From Candidatus Poseidoniales archaeon (lineage in GTDB: Archaea > Thermoplasmatota > Poseidoniia > Poseidoniales > Thalassarchaeaceae), in the NCBI GenBank assembly GCA_028821815.1, contig JAPKEY010000001.1:1-32984 (forward strand): a stretch of 32,984 bases of DNA, given 5' to 3'. A program made the translations under genes and the position numbers. The notes beneath the pieces are model-generated. The model searched no databases and was not told where the DNA came from. It saw only the letters and a program-made list of their open reading frames with translations. Below are positions 7,201 to 14,929 of the stretch, piece after piece. Numbering within the stretch: position 1 is the first letter of the stretch; every line of letters starts with the position of its first letter.

Positions 7201-8973
7201 AAGTTCCATACTGGTTTGACTTGGTGTGACTGAGCTATTCCATCGGAAAATCTCGTTTGGTCCATTTGACGGACTCGAAGATATGAAACTGTTCGGTCCA
7301 GAAGATAGTTGAATGTCTACGGATGTCGATATCCCAGAAATAAGATTGTGGCGTAATTCCATTTCTATGTCGACGAAGCGAGAAATGGGCCCGGTCAGCA
7401 ATTCGGATGGATCTACTGGAAATTCAGTTTGTTCAGCAAATAATTCCACCATGATTGTAGATTGGACCTCGAGTGTTGTATGTTGGACGTTGGGTCCACC
7501 ACCTAGTGGTGTCACCGAGGTCCAAAGGGTCAATTGATTGCCTTCTGCGAGTTTGGACGTGGGATCAAATGGTAGTGAAAGTGCTGGTGGTTGAACTATT
7601 GCATTGACGATAATTTCCTCACCGACGGTCATGTAAGGAGTAGTGGTTGGGTATGTCTCAACCGTCCACCCGGGCGCGGTTTGTGAAAAGCCAACGGCAA
7701 GGTTGAAAATTGCAGGGGATGTGCCGTTATTGCGTAAAGTATACTGGATTATTTCTTCTGTCCCAGGGATGATAGGTACAAACCAATTACTGTGATTCAA
7801 CTCACCCAATAACAAGTCGCCAGCCATTACTGCAGCTGAATCTGAAAGATTATATTCGCCCCCTTCACTTTCAATTTCGACCGTGATTAGATCGGATAGA
7901 GAACGATTCGTGCCCAGCGGAACTGTCACTGTGACAACAATGGTTGTTGAGGCTGATGCATTGACGATTTCGGTTTGGCCTGGATTGTTGGAAGTATCAG
8001 CCCAACCTTGGACGGAGGATACTGTGAAATTGTATCGATCGGGTGCTTCTCCAATGTTTTGAACCATGAATGACAGGGTCGTTGAAGACCCCGGGTCGAC
8101 TGCTCGATCGCTCGGTGCGATCAAGGTGGTTCGATAGGGGCTGAATGTGACTGTGCGCGGAGTAATGCTGACGGTAACTGATAAGAGTGGGGTTGTTGAA
8201 TTAAAGTATACTTCACCAGATAATGTGTAATCACCCGACAACCCCGCTGCATTGATGACAAGTGAGGCGAGTTCTACTGAGGGTGGGAATGCAATGCTGC
8301 CAGCCAAAAGTGAGGTTGGCATTCCTGTGAATGTGACGGGTGTTCCGCCCAAAATAGGTGTGAGTGTGATGGCTGGAGTCGCCTCTGTATCGATGTTTCC
8401 AGCATTTCGGACGCCAACTGAAACGACTTCGTTTTCTTGGGCTAGGCGCGCGCCGTCTGCAGGCAAGGTGTCCGAGTAGGTTTCACCTGCGTTTACCTCA
8501 TTCACATCAAAATTCTGAATGAGTTGGTTGTTGGATATATCAATGTCTGAAAGCATTGCTGCGTATGCATTGATTTCTTGTCCAATGCCCAGTGTTGCTG
8601 TCCAAGTGAATACATATTGAGACGCCGCTCCAGGTGAAAGTGAGACTGACTGGCTGCCGATTGAAACCGAACCCATTCCATCGTTGCTATCAATGAACAC
8701 AGACACGGCACCCACCCCAGGGAGTAAGCCGTCGTTCGCAACAGTGATTCGTGCCTCTTGAGATCCTGGGGTGAGAACGTCTGTTACGCATAGATTGCAA
8801 TAATATGAGGCGCCGATCCATTCAATCTGAGTTATGTTGATATCGGGATTTGCGTCTCTTGCAACTGTGAATTCAACATCCATTACTGAATGATTATTCA
8901 ATGGGGTGGAGGCGAATGGGGCGAAACAATGTAGCACCAGTATCGCAAAAACGAGAATAGTTTTGTTACGCAT
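4270..8973 (-). CDS. Giant secreted/membrane protein with about ten Ig-like repeats and a five-helix membrane tail
   Basis: 1567 residues. A signal peptide (MRNKTILVFAILVLHCFAPF) is followed by roughly 1330 residues of beta-sandwich repeats of the CARDB/NEW3 kind. Each repeat has a 'GxxxxxxxxVxNxGN' core, for example near VQNIGEAPDRYNF, ISNTGNHQTNF, VTNVGNLEEFV, ISNDGNQDVIL and ITNTGNAGTAL. Many N-x-S/T sequons suggest heavy N-glycosylation. The C-terminal 230 residues hold about five hydrophobic helices and end in a cytoplasmic segment. A GGAGGG ribosome binding site precedes the ATG. The layout suggests a long stalk outside the cell anchored in the membrane: an adhesin, an S-layer link, or a scaffold around the archaellum. 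The position in the run leading to arlB favours a surface or motility role, but no function is established. Confidence 0.85.
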   Translation of the reverse strand: MRNKTILVFAILVLHCFAPFASTPLNNHSVMDVEFTVARDANPDINITQIEWIGASYYCNLCVTDVLTPGSQEARITVANDGLLPGVGAVSVFIDSNDGMGSVSIGSQSVSLSPGAASQYVFTWTATLGIGQEINAYAAMLSDIDISNNQLIQNFDVNEVNAGETYSDTLPADGARLAQENEVVSVGVRNAGNIDTEATPAITLTPILGGTPVTFTGMPTSLLAGSIAFPPSVELASLVINAAGLSGDYTLSGEVYFNSTTPLLSVTVSITPRTVTFSPYRTTLIAPSDRAVDPGSSTTLSFMVQNIGEAPDRYNFTVSSVQGWADTSNNPGQTEIVNASASTTIVVTVTVPLGTNRSLSDLITVEIESEGGEYNLSDSAAVMAGDLLLGELNHSNWFVPIIPGTEEIIQYTLRNNGTSPAIFNLAVGFSQTAPGWTVETYPTTTPYMTVGEEIIVNAIVQPPALSLPFDPTSKLAEGNQLTLWTSVTPLGGGPNVQHTTLEVQSTIMVELFAEQTEFPVDPSELLTGPISRFVDIEMELRHNLISGISTSVDIQLSSGPNSFISSSPSNGPNEIFRWNSSVTPSQTSMELGETKSLVASILGPSDLLPLAGTLSIDVIANLTLSGALSGIQAPESNISITLEIPELTLTDVEIPPPTIVTPEILSTIPLTISNTGNHQTNFTLSADGPEGWITTISPTAISNLHSIIDAWPSVGGDNVTTSLSVTAPPNTRADTPFEVNVTVMSDSGEILTVASIPFLVEEVIGASLTPEYAVAVIPVNGNSSIALEANNTGNSLQTFTISIEESLDDINLTLISATDIDIQPGEVSIVQIEVTAEQFARADENHSAQVVLYHNGIELNRIDVYVKMIANHQIEFEHTSEYSVVPGMSLSIPVNVTNVGNLEEFVNFTTLPPTGWQSSVTPLNMTIDGEGIEVLPLIIDVTVPPMSNGANLDPGSIHNLMLMATNVSDSIQVGLSSIQFNVEPIFVLSSDDFPDVVDLLPGELRTFEIEISNDGNQDVILDLDCEVDTPTRWDLSDCDATNITLSSGDKRAVSFSVEGIASDHYNLEQSGLRLTFSPQDNHSGDALLATVLRISRMHSDDSIELLGGEQTQDIDLDWMHVPAVGQTADLRAIAYELELENASRYINETLYSGDVNWSFEIDYGGGFTSLSNSPFTLLPATPMQLQSITIRAILPPATSIPPGDGWTLIFNLTHPEEFTSTQVIFDFQVDAWADPSVVAIKIEEGSEFIESKSGTLVAEITNTGNAGTALGIVATLDCEPGITIQDEATQAIISMQPFETRELEWQIKSDALNWWVSAETVPCTVTIESPEMAGDDESNDVKAVSFDVQSWSLPLLLLIPITLVLVTQSSRLLRRASEDERALMLCAYSGTALLGLATQYNLGAYVNFSLAATALLWVVFITSRSSAFEIPAILSDRQNMQRGSDSIFEDHEVEMDRVLKQLAMKLAFAPLGFIIVAIVMPNDISWSLANISSILLYATIGILLVVYMTLRTRNIWLLIFNQLAAMEIESQELLIQLGNPSADLRRITIGQRWGEAHDVSVEVDSNV

Positions 8974-9008
8974 TTGGGTCCCTCCGAATTGGATTCAAAT
9001 CAGTGATT

Positions 9009-9025
9009 CTACACCTACGGTGTAG
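9009..9025. repeat. Perfect 7-bp hairpin with TAC loop after the coiled-coil/DUF2135 gene
   Basis: The arms are CTACACC (9009-9015) and GGTGTAG (9019-9025), around a TAC loop. It lies in the 96-base gap between the 1050-residue gene (upstream in transcription) and the 1567-residue gene. It has the same loop as the hairpins at 2717, 13514 and 21686. It may mark a transcript end or a processing site. Confidence 0.55.
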
Positions 9026-9069
9026 TGGTCGGACTATGAACGTCTGCATTGAAGTGATATTTGCCAAAA

Positions 9070-12000
9070 TCACGCCACCTCCACCAATGTGATGAATTGC
9101 AATTTGTTTGCAGTTGACATCTGGGCCGAGAATTCAGATCTATCTCCTTTGTTTAAGATTTGAATGCGACATTCGTAAAGATTTGTTCTCTTGATCAATT
9201 CATGTTCTTTGTAGAAATGCACGTACACGTAATACGTTCCTTTTGGTGTTTTTTTCTCTGGCCAATATGCATTCTCGACGGGTACTCGTGTGTTGCCTTT
9301 TTGATTCATTTCAACATCGAGTATTCCGCCATCTTGTGATTTTCGGTTGCGAGGATGGATGATTTCACCACTCGGAGAAACGACGAGCAAATTGAAATCG
9401 TTCTTGTTGTCCCACATCAAGGATACTTGGAGATCTCCGGAATTTGCTTCTGCTTGTTGGAGGCGCTCTTCGAAGTCTTCCTTGAGCCATTCGTCGTCAC
9501 CCAGTGGTTGGAGACCACCTCGTTTGTATGCCTCGTTGAGAGCTGTATGCAATCGAACCTGTTTATCCATCTCAATTTCAGAACTATTCGCAGTATTTTG
9601 CATGACCTTACGGCGAGCGATTCGAAGTTGCTGGAGTGTTTTTAATTGACGATCGTCGGTGTCTTCGAATACAATAGATGCGAGTGTTGTCAAATCTTCT
9701 GCTTCATTAATCATGGAACGATATTTCTCAAACAGTTCTTGATATTCTATTTGCTCTTGTTTCTTTATCCCGGCCTCGATTAATTTACGTCGTTTGAGAA
9801 GGGCTTTCTCAATATATTTCACAACGTCGCTTGATATGTGTGAATAGCGAATTGCTGCCAATTCATCAAGATCTCTTGACGCTTCAATTTCAGCCACGAT
9901 TTTGTTATACTGCTCCTCTTGTTCTGCAATGTATTGCTTTCGTTTGACCTCTTCAAGTTCAGATTCTCGTTTCTCCATCAATCTCTTCAGCATCACCGTA
10001 TGAACGGTTGAAACCTTGTCATTAATTGTGGGTAATTCTTCAACCGTTTGAGCGGACACCACGTCTGCTCTTTGTAGGCGATAGAGTTCAGATTCAGATT
10101 CCAGCCGTTTGTTCATTGTTTCTGCATCTGGAACTTCAATCGATGCGATGAGTTTGAGTTTGTCTCCAAAACTAGTCTTACCTGAATGCTGAAAATAATC
10201 TGCACCAACTCGGCTGCGTAAGGTGTAGATGGTTGGATCTGATTTTCGCAATCTTTGGTGGCGTTTTCGGTGCCAAACAAACACGTTGTAAATACCAGGT
10301 GTGGGTGTGGTGCTCTGAGGCCAAACAATATTCTCTAAGGCGGATTTCATTTCGGGTTGAGAATTCATTTCGAGGTCGAGATGGCCGCCACAAGATGATT
10401 TGCGCTTGCCCCTATGGATTATTTCTCCGTTGGAGGTGCGTACAATCAAATCCAAATCATTCATGTTGTCCCACAATAAACTGAACCGAAGATGGCCGTC
10501 GCCTGCGTCCAGTGTCTTGATGCGGGTTCTGAATGCGGCTTCTGGTTCAAAATCAAATTCATCGGGTATTGGCGGTTTCTTAGATTTCTTTTCCGCTTTT
10601 TCCACGTATGTGGTAATCATTTCATCTTCAACAAGAATTTCTCTAACTTCTTCTTTGATTTCGATTAAGCGTGCTTCCTGTTCCTCGTTGATTTCTTCAA
10701 TCTCGATTTTGTCAATCTCGGCAGAAGATTTCGCAGTTTCAAGACGACCCCGTAGGAGTTGATACTGCTTGGCTTGCGCTTCTTCGACTCTTTGTCTTTC
10801 AATTTCTTCAAGATAATCTAACCGGGTAAGACGTAACTCTTCCAATTCTTGTTGCTGAGTTTCTGTGATGTTGATAAAGTCTACAGCAAGGAGTTCCTCG
10901 GTTTCTTCAATTCTGGGAATTGAATCCAAATATCGTGTATATTGTTCGGTAAATTTTCGTTGGCGGGCCAGTTCCACCAATTCCCCTCGTCTTGTTATTT
11001 TGATTTCTGTTAGCAATTCAAATTGTTCATCCGTCACACCCTGAATCCTGATGGCGTCCAGTTCAAGCACATATTCACAATCAAGAATCTTAGAATTTAG
11101 TTCATCACATACCAAGTTCTCCCTGGTGCGGGCGGAGAGTTGCTTCAATTCTTCTTGTTGGGTTGGGTTCACACCTGTAATGCGAATCCTATCAAGAGCT
11201 GATGATGATTTTGCTGATTCTATTCCCAATCGTATCTCTTCAGCGCGGGCGTCTTCCCTCTCACTCTGATCTTTCGCATCTAACGCAAGTATGCGCTTGT
11301 TCCGCCGTTCGTCTAATTCGGCAAGTAAATCGGCCGGTAAATCTTCGAATTCCATGTTATGCAATTCTTCTTGATCTTCGCAATCATGAATCAAATCTGA
11401 AAAATGGCGATAGAGTTCTGCTTCGAATTGAAGACGCTCTTTTTCACTCAATCGTGAAAGATAAAATTCGTAATGGGCTTTGAGGCGCGTTGAGCCTTCT
11501 TCATTCAATCCTGAGAAATCTAACGATTCGAGATAGTTGACTGTTTGTGCAGAGCGGATCTCCCGATACAATTCTTCTTCGCGTCTTAACTGTTCAAGTT
11601 GGGATGATAGTTCATCAGTTTCAGCATCAATGAGGGCTTTAGTTGCTTTTTCTTGGCTTTCATGTAACCCCAATTCCCTTTTTCGGATTTCTTGAATGGC
11701 GTCTTCAAATGTAAGTTGATACATTCGTTCATATAATTCCAGTAAAGCCGCCTGACGTAATTCCAATTCAACTAGTGTTGCGCCCTCAAGTGGGGTTTCA
11801 ACAAGGTCTTGGTTGACTTCGATATTGTATTCCTCACTCAACCCTTGGATTAATTCGATGATACCTTTGCATTCATCCCTTTTTTCAGTGGTACGATCAA
11901 GAATTGCGTGTCTTTCGATATTGGTCTCTTGTAAATCGGTGATTTCCTGTTTCATTGGCCCGCGTTTATCGGTTTGATGTTGGATTTGACGGGATGGGAA

Positions 12001-12222
12001 TGGGGCCATTTCTGGAGAATATTCAACTCGGGTACCGACTAGTGATTGTGACAATGATGCTCGCGACGGTGGAAGGATGTCTTCGACTTCGATATCCTCC
12101 ATTTTTAGTGCACCCAGTAGCGATTCGGGTTTCCTTCTTCCTTGACTCAAATTGGAGGCTGCTTGCCAAACCATAACCAAAACGATGGAGGTGACTATTG
12201 CATATCCGATCATAGTATTCAT
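9070..12222 (-). CDS. Membrane-anchored coiled-coil protein with two DUF2135 (YfaP-like) domains
   Basis: 1050 residues. One N-terminal membrane helix (about residues 4-22) is followed by a very long Glu/Arg/Leu-rich helical region (about 90-560). DUF2135-like domain 1 lies at about 575-690, a second coiled-coil region at about 700-900, and domain 2 at about 925-1045. Both domains carry the pattern 'SLxWDNxNDxxLxVxxxxGExIHxxxRKSxxGGxLDxEMN', then 'ENxxWP' and a 'TPxGxYxVxVxxxxxH' strand, matching the DUF2135 signature. The coiled coil has about six internal repeats built around 'ELxxIxIxGVxxEQxxxLxxxxxxRxxxL'. GGTGAT precedes the ATG, overlapping the stop of the TerB-like gene. Function unknown; an elongated scaffold is the likely shape. 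Its relation to the neighbouring single-domain DUF2135 protein suggests a shared complex. Confidence 0.85.
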   Translation of the reverse strand: MNTMIGYAIVTSIVLVMVWQAASNLSQGRRKPESLLGALKMEDIEVEDILPPSRASLSQSLVGTRVEYSPEMAPFPSRQIQHQTDKRGPMKQEITDLQETNIERHAILDRTTEKRDECKGIIELIQGLSEEYNIEVNQDLVETPLEGATLVELELRQAALLELYERMYQLTFEDAIQEIRKRELGLHESQEKATKALIDAETDELSSQLEQLRREEELYREIRSAQTVNYLESLDFSGLNEEGSTRLKAHYEFYLSRLSEKERLQFEAELYRHFSDLIHDCEDQEELHNMEFEDLPADLLAELDERRNKRILALDAKDQSEREDARAEEIRLGIESAKSSSALDRIRITGVNPTQQEELKQLSARTRENLVCDELNSKILDCEYVLELDAIRIQGVTDEQFELLTEIKITRRGELVELARQRKFTEQYTRYLDSIPRIEETEELLAVDFINITETQQQELEELRLTRLDYLEEIERQRVEEAQAKQYQLLRGRLETAKSSAEIDKIEIEEINEEQEARLIEIKEEVREILVEDEMITTYVEKAEKKSKKPPIPDEFDFEPEAAFRTRIKTLDAGDGHLRFSLLWDNMNDLDLIVRTSNGEIIHRGKRKSSCGGHLDLEMNSQPEMKSALENIVWPQSTTPTPGIYNVFVWHRKRHQRLRKSDPTIYTLRSRVGADYFQHSGKTSFGDKLKLIASIEVPDAETMNKRLESESELYRLQRADVVSAQTVEELPTINDKVSTVHTVMLKRLMEKRESELEEVKRKQYIAEQEEQYNKIVAEIEASRDLDELAAIRYSHISSDVVKYIEKALLKRRKLIEAGIKKQEQIEYQELFEKYRSMINEAEDLTTLASIVFEDTDDRQLKTLQQLRIARRKVMQNTANSSEIEMDKQVRLHTALNEAYKRGGLQPLGDDEWLKEDFEERLQQAEANSGDLQVSLMWDNKNDFNLLVVSPSGEIIHPRNRKSQDGGILDVEMNQKGNTRVPVENAYWPEKKTPKGTYYVYVHFYKEHELIKRTNLYECRIQILNKGDRSEFSAQMSTANKLQFITLVEVA

Positions 12223-12226
12223 CGAA

Positions 12227-12664
12227 TCACCCCTCTGGTTGTTCCTCTTCTTCGGCTCCTGATGAAATCGGTATTGATTGAATATGGATGGGGCGCCCTT
12301 GTTTGTTGTAGCGAGCGATTAATGAGGAAAGAAGTGCGTCATGGGAAGTTTCAGAAATTCCTAATTTTCTACGCTCATCCCAAAGAAGGATCTGTTCGGT
12401 GCGTGTTAGGATTCCGTCGTCAAGGTATACTTCGATGAGGCGGCGATATGTGTCGCGATCTGAAATTGCGTAAACGAGTTGAGTGTTATCGATTGATAGG
12501 GCCCGAAGTTGGATTTGGTTACCGAGTATAATCGCTTCATTGTGGGTGATTTTGCGATTGTCATATCCAACCTGTACTTCGTTTGCAATCGTTTGGAGGA
12601 ATTCAATTGTTTTACCGCGATTAATGCGCCGTTGAAATTTGCGAGATTTTCTAGAAAGGCGCAT
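12227..12664 (-). CDS. Small TerB-like helical protein, unknown function
   Basis: 145 residues, basic N-terminus (MRLSRKSRKFQRRINRG), no membrane segment. The central part contains 'YLDDGILTRTEQILLWDERRKLGIS', which follows the TerB/DnaJ-C-terminal pattern of an acidic 'DG-hydrophobic-xxxE' turn followed by a helix ending in 'LGIS'. That pattern is short, so the family call is tentative. The tail is acidic (GAEEEEQPEG). It lies four bases before the 1050-residue DUF2135 gene and twelve bases after the 280-residue DUF2135 gene, so it is firmly part of the same transcription unit. A GGGGGGGAA run serves as the ribosome binding site. Confidence 0.7.
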   Translation of the reverse strand: MRLSRKSRKFQRRINRGKTIEFLQTIANEVQVGYDNRKITHNEAIILGNQIQLRALSIDNTQLVYAISDRDTYRRLIEVYLDDGILTRTEQILLWDERRKLGISETSHDALLSSLIARYNKQGRPIHIQSIPISSGAEEEEQPEG

Positions 12665-12676
12665 CTAATTCCCCCC

Positions 12677-13519
12677 CTACTCAACTGTGAATACACACAC
12701 CAAACGTGGCGGTTCTTCATTTGTGATTTCGCCCCGATACTCTTTGGGGCCGTTGCCGTCATCTACCAGAACCCTGTAAGGCGTTAGGTCTTCTTTGGCG
12801 TGGTGCTCAAAATGTTCTATTATGACCTTGTATTCCCCTTTTGGAGCAACTCCTGCAGCCCAGAAAATGTTCTCAACGGGTTGTTCGCTTGTGGGGGATT
12901 CATTCATGTCGATATCTAGTTGCCCGCCGCATGATGACAATTTATTATCAAATGATATTCGTTCGCCGGATGGGCAAACCACACTGAGATCAAGATCGTT
13001 TTTATTGTCCCAAATGAGGCTGACTTGGACTTGCCCAGATTTGGCTCCTTCTCTTGCGAGCCGGTCATGGAAATCTGAAAGGTCGGGATTCGACACTTCC
13101 TCCCCCGTTTCGACGTTGAGTTTGTCTGAATCGGGTTCTTTCCGAGGATTTGTATCCCATTCGGCGCCAATTTCAGCAAGAAGCGATTCGGAAGTATCGA
13201 GCAAATCTTCAGGGTTTGGCAAGTCCTCACCTTCATCGATTTCAGCTTCGATTGGGATTTCTGTGTTCTCAGTTTCAGGTGCTTCATCGGGTTGGACGGT
13301 TGCAGAGGGGGTGATGACTGGTGGTTTTGACAATCGGGCCATGTCTTCTTCCAAGGCAAATTGGTTGGGTCGGGGTTCAGAAACTTCGATCGGGGTAGCC
13401 CTAACGTTGCCCAGCCGAGTTGTGTGAGCCGGGTTCTCTTCGCCGGTGAGAATTCTGGAAATGCCGAATACGAACATGGCGAACAGGATAAAAAAAAGAA
13501 CATATGCTGCCCAAGGCAT
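12677..13519 (-). CDS. Membrane-anchored protein with C-terminal DUF2135 (YfaP-like) domain
   Basis: 280 residues. One N-terminal membrane helix (about residues 4-22, YVLFFILFAMFVFGI) and an acidic, Pro/Glu-rich linker (about 30-150) lead to a DUF2135-like domain at about 158-278. The domain reads 'VSLIWDNKNDLDLSVVCPSG', then 'SSCGGQLDIDMN', 'ENIFWAAG' and 'APKGEYKVIIEHFEHH'. It is more like the family consensus than the two copies in the 1050-residue neighbour. The ATG lies inside the 3' arm of a perfect hairpin (13514-13538), and a TATA-like ATCATAAAC lies about 22-30 bases upstream, which would fit a leaderless transcript. DUF2135 function is not established; in bacteria it often accompanies VWA or alpha-2-macroglobulin-like proteins. 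Confidence 0.82.
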   Translation of the reverse strand: MPWAAYVLFFILFAMFVFGISRILTGEENPAHTTRLGNVRATPIEVSEPRPNQFALEEDMARLSKPPVITPSATVQPDEAPETENTEIPIEAEIDEGEDLPNPEDLLDTSESLLAEIGAEWDTNPRKEPDSDKLNVETGEEVSNPDLSDFHDRLAREGAKSGQVQVSLIWDNKNDLDLSVVCPSGERISFDNKLSSCGGQLDIDMNESPTSEQPVENIFWAAGVAPKGEYKVIIEHFEHHAKEDLTPYRVLVDDGNGPKEYRGEITNEEPPRLVCVFTVE

Positions 13520-13538
13520 ATCTCTACGAGATATGCCT
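13514..13538. repeat. Perfect 11-bp hairpin with TAC loop covering the start codon of the DUF2135 gene
   Basis: The arms AGGCATATCTC (13514-13524) and GAGATATGCCT (13528-13538) pair perfectly around a TAC loop. On the minus strand the ATG at 13519-13517 is inside the second arm. If transcribed, it would hide the start codon. If transcription starts at the ATG, it would instead be a palindrome at the start site, suited to a dimeric repressor such as the neighbouring regulator. Confidence 0.7.
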
Positions 13539-13578
13539 AAGTTTATGATTCATTGCAACCATGGTTGTCAGAGGCGAG

Positions 13579-14535
13579 TCAATCTAGGATGTGAATCGCA
13601 GCAGGAGTAATGGTGTATTCAACCCGATTCGCTGTGAATATTCGCTCGATGAAACCCAGGGCCTGCATCCTCCCCAGTACCCCGCTTCTCATGTGGGGGA
13701 TAACCGATTCACTCCAGTTTGTTTTGGTGCCTGGACCATATCTTCGATGAATGCGGGAAAGCAATGAGGAGGGGGTGTTTGAACCGATGTGGATGCCGTC
13801 GATGATGTGACGCATATACGCCCACTCCCCACCCATATTGTTTCTCACCTGCGATACGATCAATGCCCGCTCCGTCGGTGATAATGAGGGGCCCCCCTCA
13901 AGGGAATCGTCGATGATGGGGTTTGGTTCTCTAACAAATCTTTTTCCTGGATCGGTAAATTGTACTCTGCCGGAATCGTCGACACTAATCAATCCGAAAT
14001 CATACAATGCCCCAGATGGTTCGGTTTCACCGGCTCGGGCCCTCCGGATCATGTAGTGATTCAGGAAACGGTTTGTTGCTGCGCGTTCTCCGTTAGGAAA
14101 TGAAGAGTGGGTTCTCGATCCTCTTTCACGGCCCTGATGTTCGTCAAATTGTTTCAACAGCGCTCGGAGGGGAGCCACACTCGCCCTGATTGCTGAACGG
14201 AAATCGTGTATAGTCGGCCCGGAACCTTGTTCATCCAGTAGGGACCAAAGCATTCTGCACCCATACTTCAATGGCAACATACGGTTGATGTGTCCAGATA
14301 CTGCGCCACCCTCGAGTGGGTGACCGGCGGTGGTTGAATTCAGTCTGCTTTCGCCTAAATTGATTAATTTCAAGGGGTCTAGTATGGAATGGTCTGCTGC
14401 TACGGTATTATCCTCCTCCTGTAGGTGATTTTCAAGGAGTAATTGGCAATATTGGCTAATTGAAAGGTCCAGTTCGTTTGCACCGCTCATTAACCGTTCA
14501 ACGAGCTGTGAAGGGAGCGTGACTGTGGCCTCCAT
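13579..14535 (-). CDS. Transcription regulator-like protein: ribbon-helix-helix N-terminus with winged-helix-like C-terminal part
   Basis: 318 residues. The first 45 residues (EATVTLPSQLVERLMSGA, then LDLSISQYCQLLLENHL) match a ribbon-helix-helix/CopG arrangement: one strand and two helices. The rest is mixed helical. The C-terminal 110 residues hold two possible winged-helix units; the second ends in 'MQALGFIERIFTANRVEYTITPAAIHIL', a typical recognition-helix plus wing layout. A middle segment (ALYDFGLISVDDSGRVQFTDPGKRFV) also reads like a wing. It is the first gene of the run leading to arlB, so it may control that operon, and a 14-base palindrome lies just upstream for possible self-regulation. 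The general role is likely; the target is an inference. Confidence 0.7.
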   Translation of the reverse strand: MEATVTLPSQLVERLMSGANELDLSISQYCQLLLENHLQEEDNTVAADHSILDPLKLINLGESRLNSTTAGHPLEGGAVSGHINRMLPLKYGCRMLWSLLDEQGSGPTIHDFRSAIRASVAPLRALLKQFDEHQGRERGSRTHSSFPNGERAATNRFLNHYMIRRARAGETEPSGALYDFGLISVDDSGRVQFTDPGKRFVREPNPIIDDSLEGGPSLSPTERALIVSQVRNNMGGEWAYMRHIIDGIHIGSNTPSSLLSRIHRRYGPGTKTNWSESVIPHMRSGVLGRMQALGFIERIFTANRVEYTITPAAIHILD

Positions 14536-14929
14536 GGGGTCCCGGGTGTGTAGGGGATTAATGAATTAATTCATCAAAAATCTTTGTATTTGGTATTAAT
14601 TGCAATATTAACTAGAATGGAGGAGGGGTTGTTTGGTTTTGGGTGATCTCTGGTTGGCGCTGGGGATTCCAGGGGAGCTGTTGGCCCTTGCAGATAATTG
14701 CTAACTATCTTGAATGTGGAATATCTTCAATTAACTGAAAAACACTGAAAAAAAACTAATTAATACGTTTTACGGGTGGTTTGAATTTCTTCTTCGAAAT
14801 AATTGGGGTCTGATAAATATACATGAAAAGGACGTGGTTGAGGCGTACCTTTGACCGCTCTTATTCGAATGAATACACTTGATATTGATCCACACATATG
14901 GTTGAATTAACCATCTAATTGTCTAAGCC
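14536..14929. other. 394-base AT-rich intergenic region between the regulator and purN
   Basis: No convincing open frame on either strand. It holds the 14-base palindrome at 14561-14574, a near-palindrome around ATTGCAAT (near 14600), and AT-rich runs at about 14740-14765 and 14805-14830. It is the start side of the minus-strand regulator and the 3' side of purN, so it probably contains the main promoter for the long minus-strand run. A small RNA cannot be excluded, but no recognisable fold is seen. Confidence 0.5.
14561..14574. promoter_or_regulatory. Perfect 14-base palindrome, candidate operator for the RHH regulator
   Basis: ATGAATTAATTCAT reads the same on both strands and lies 25 bases before the regulator ATG. 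Ribbon-helix-helix proteins bind short palindromes as dimers, often their own promoters. The function is inferred from position and symmetry. Confidence 0.5.
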
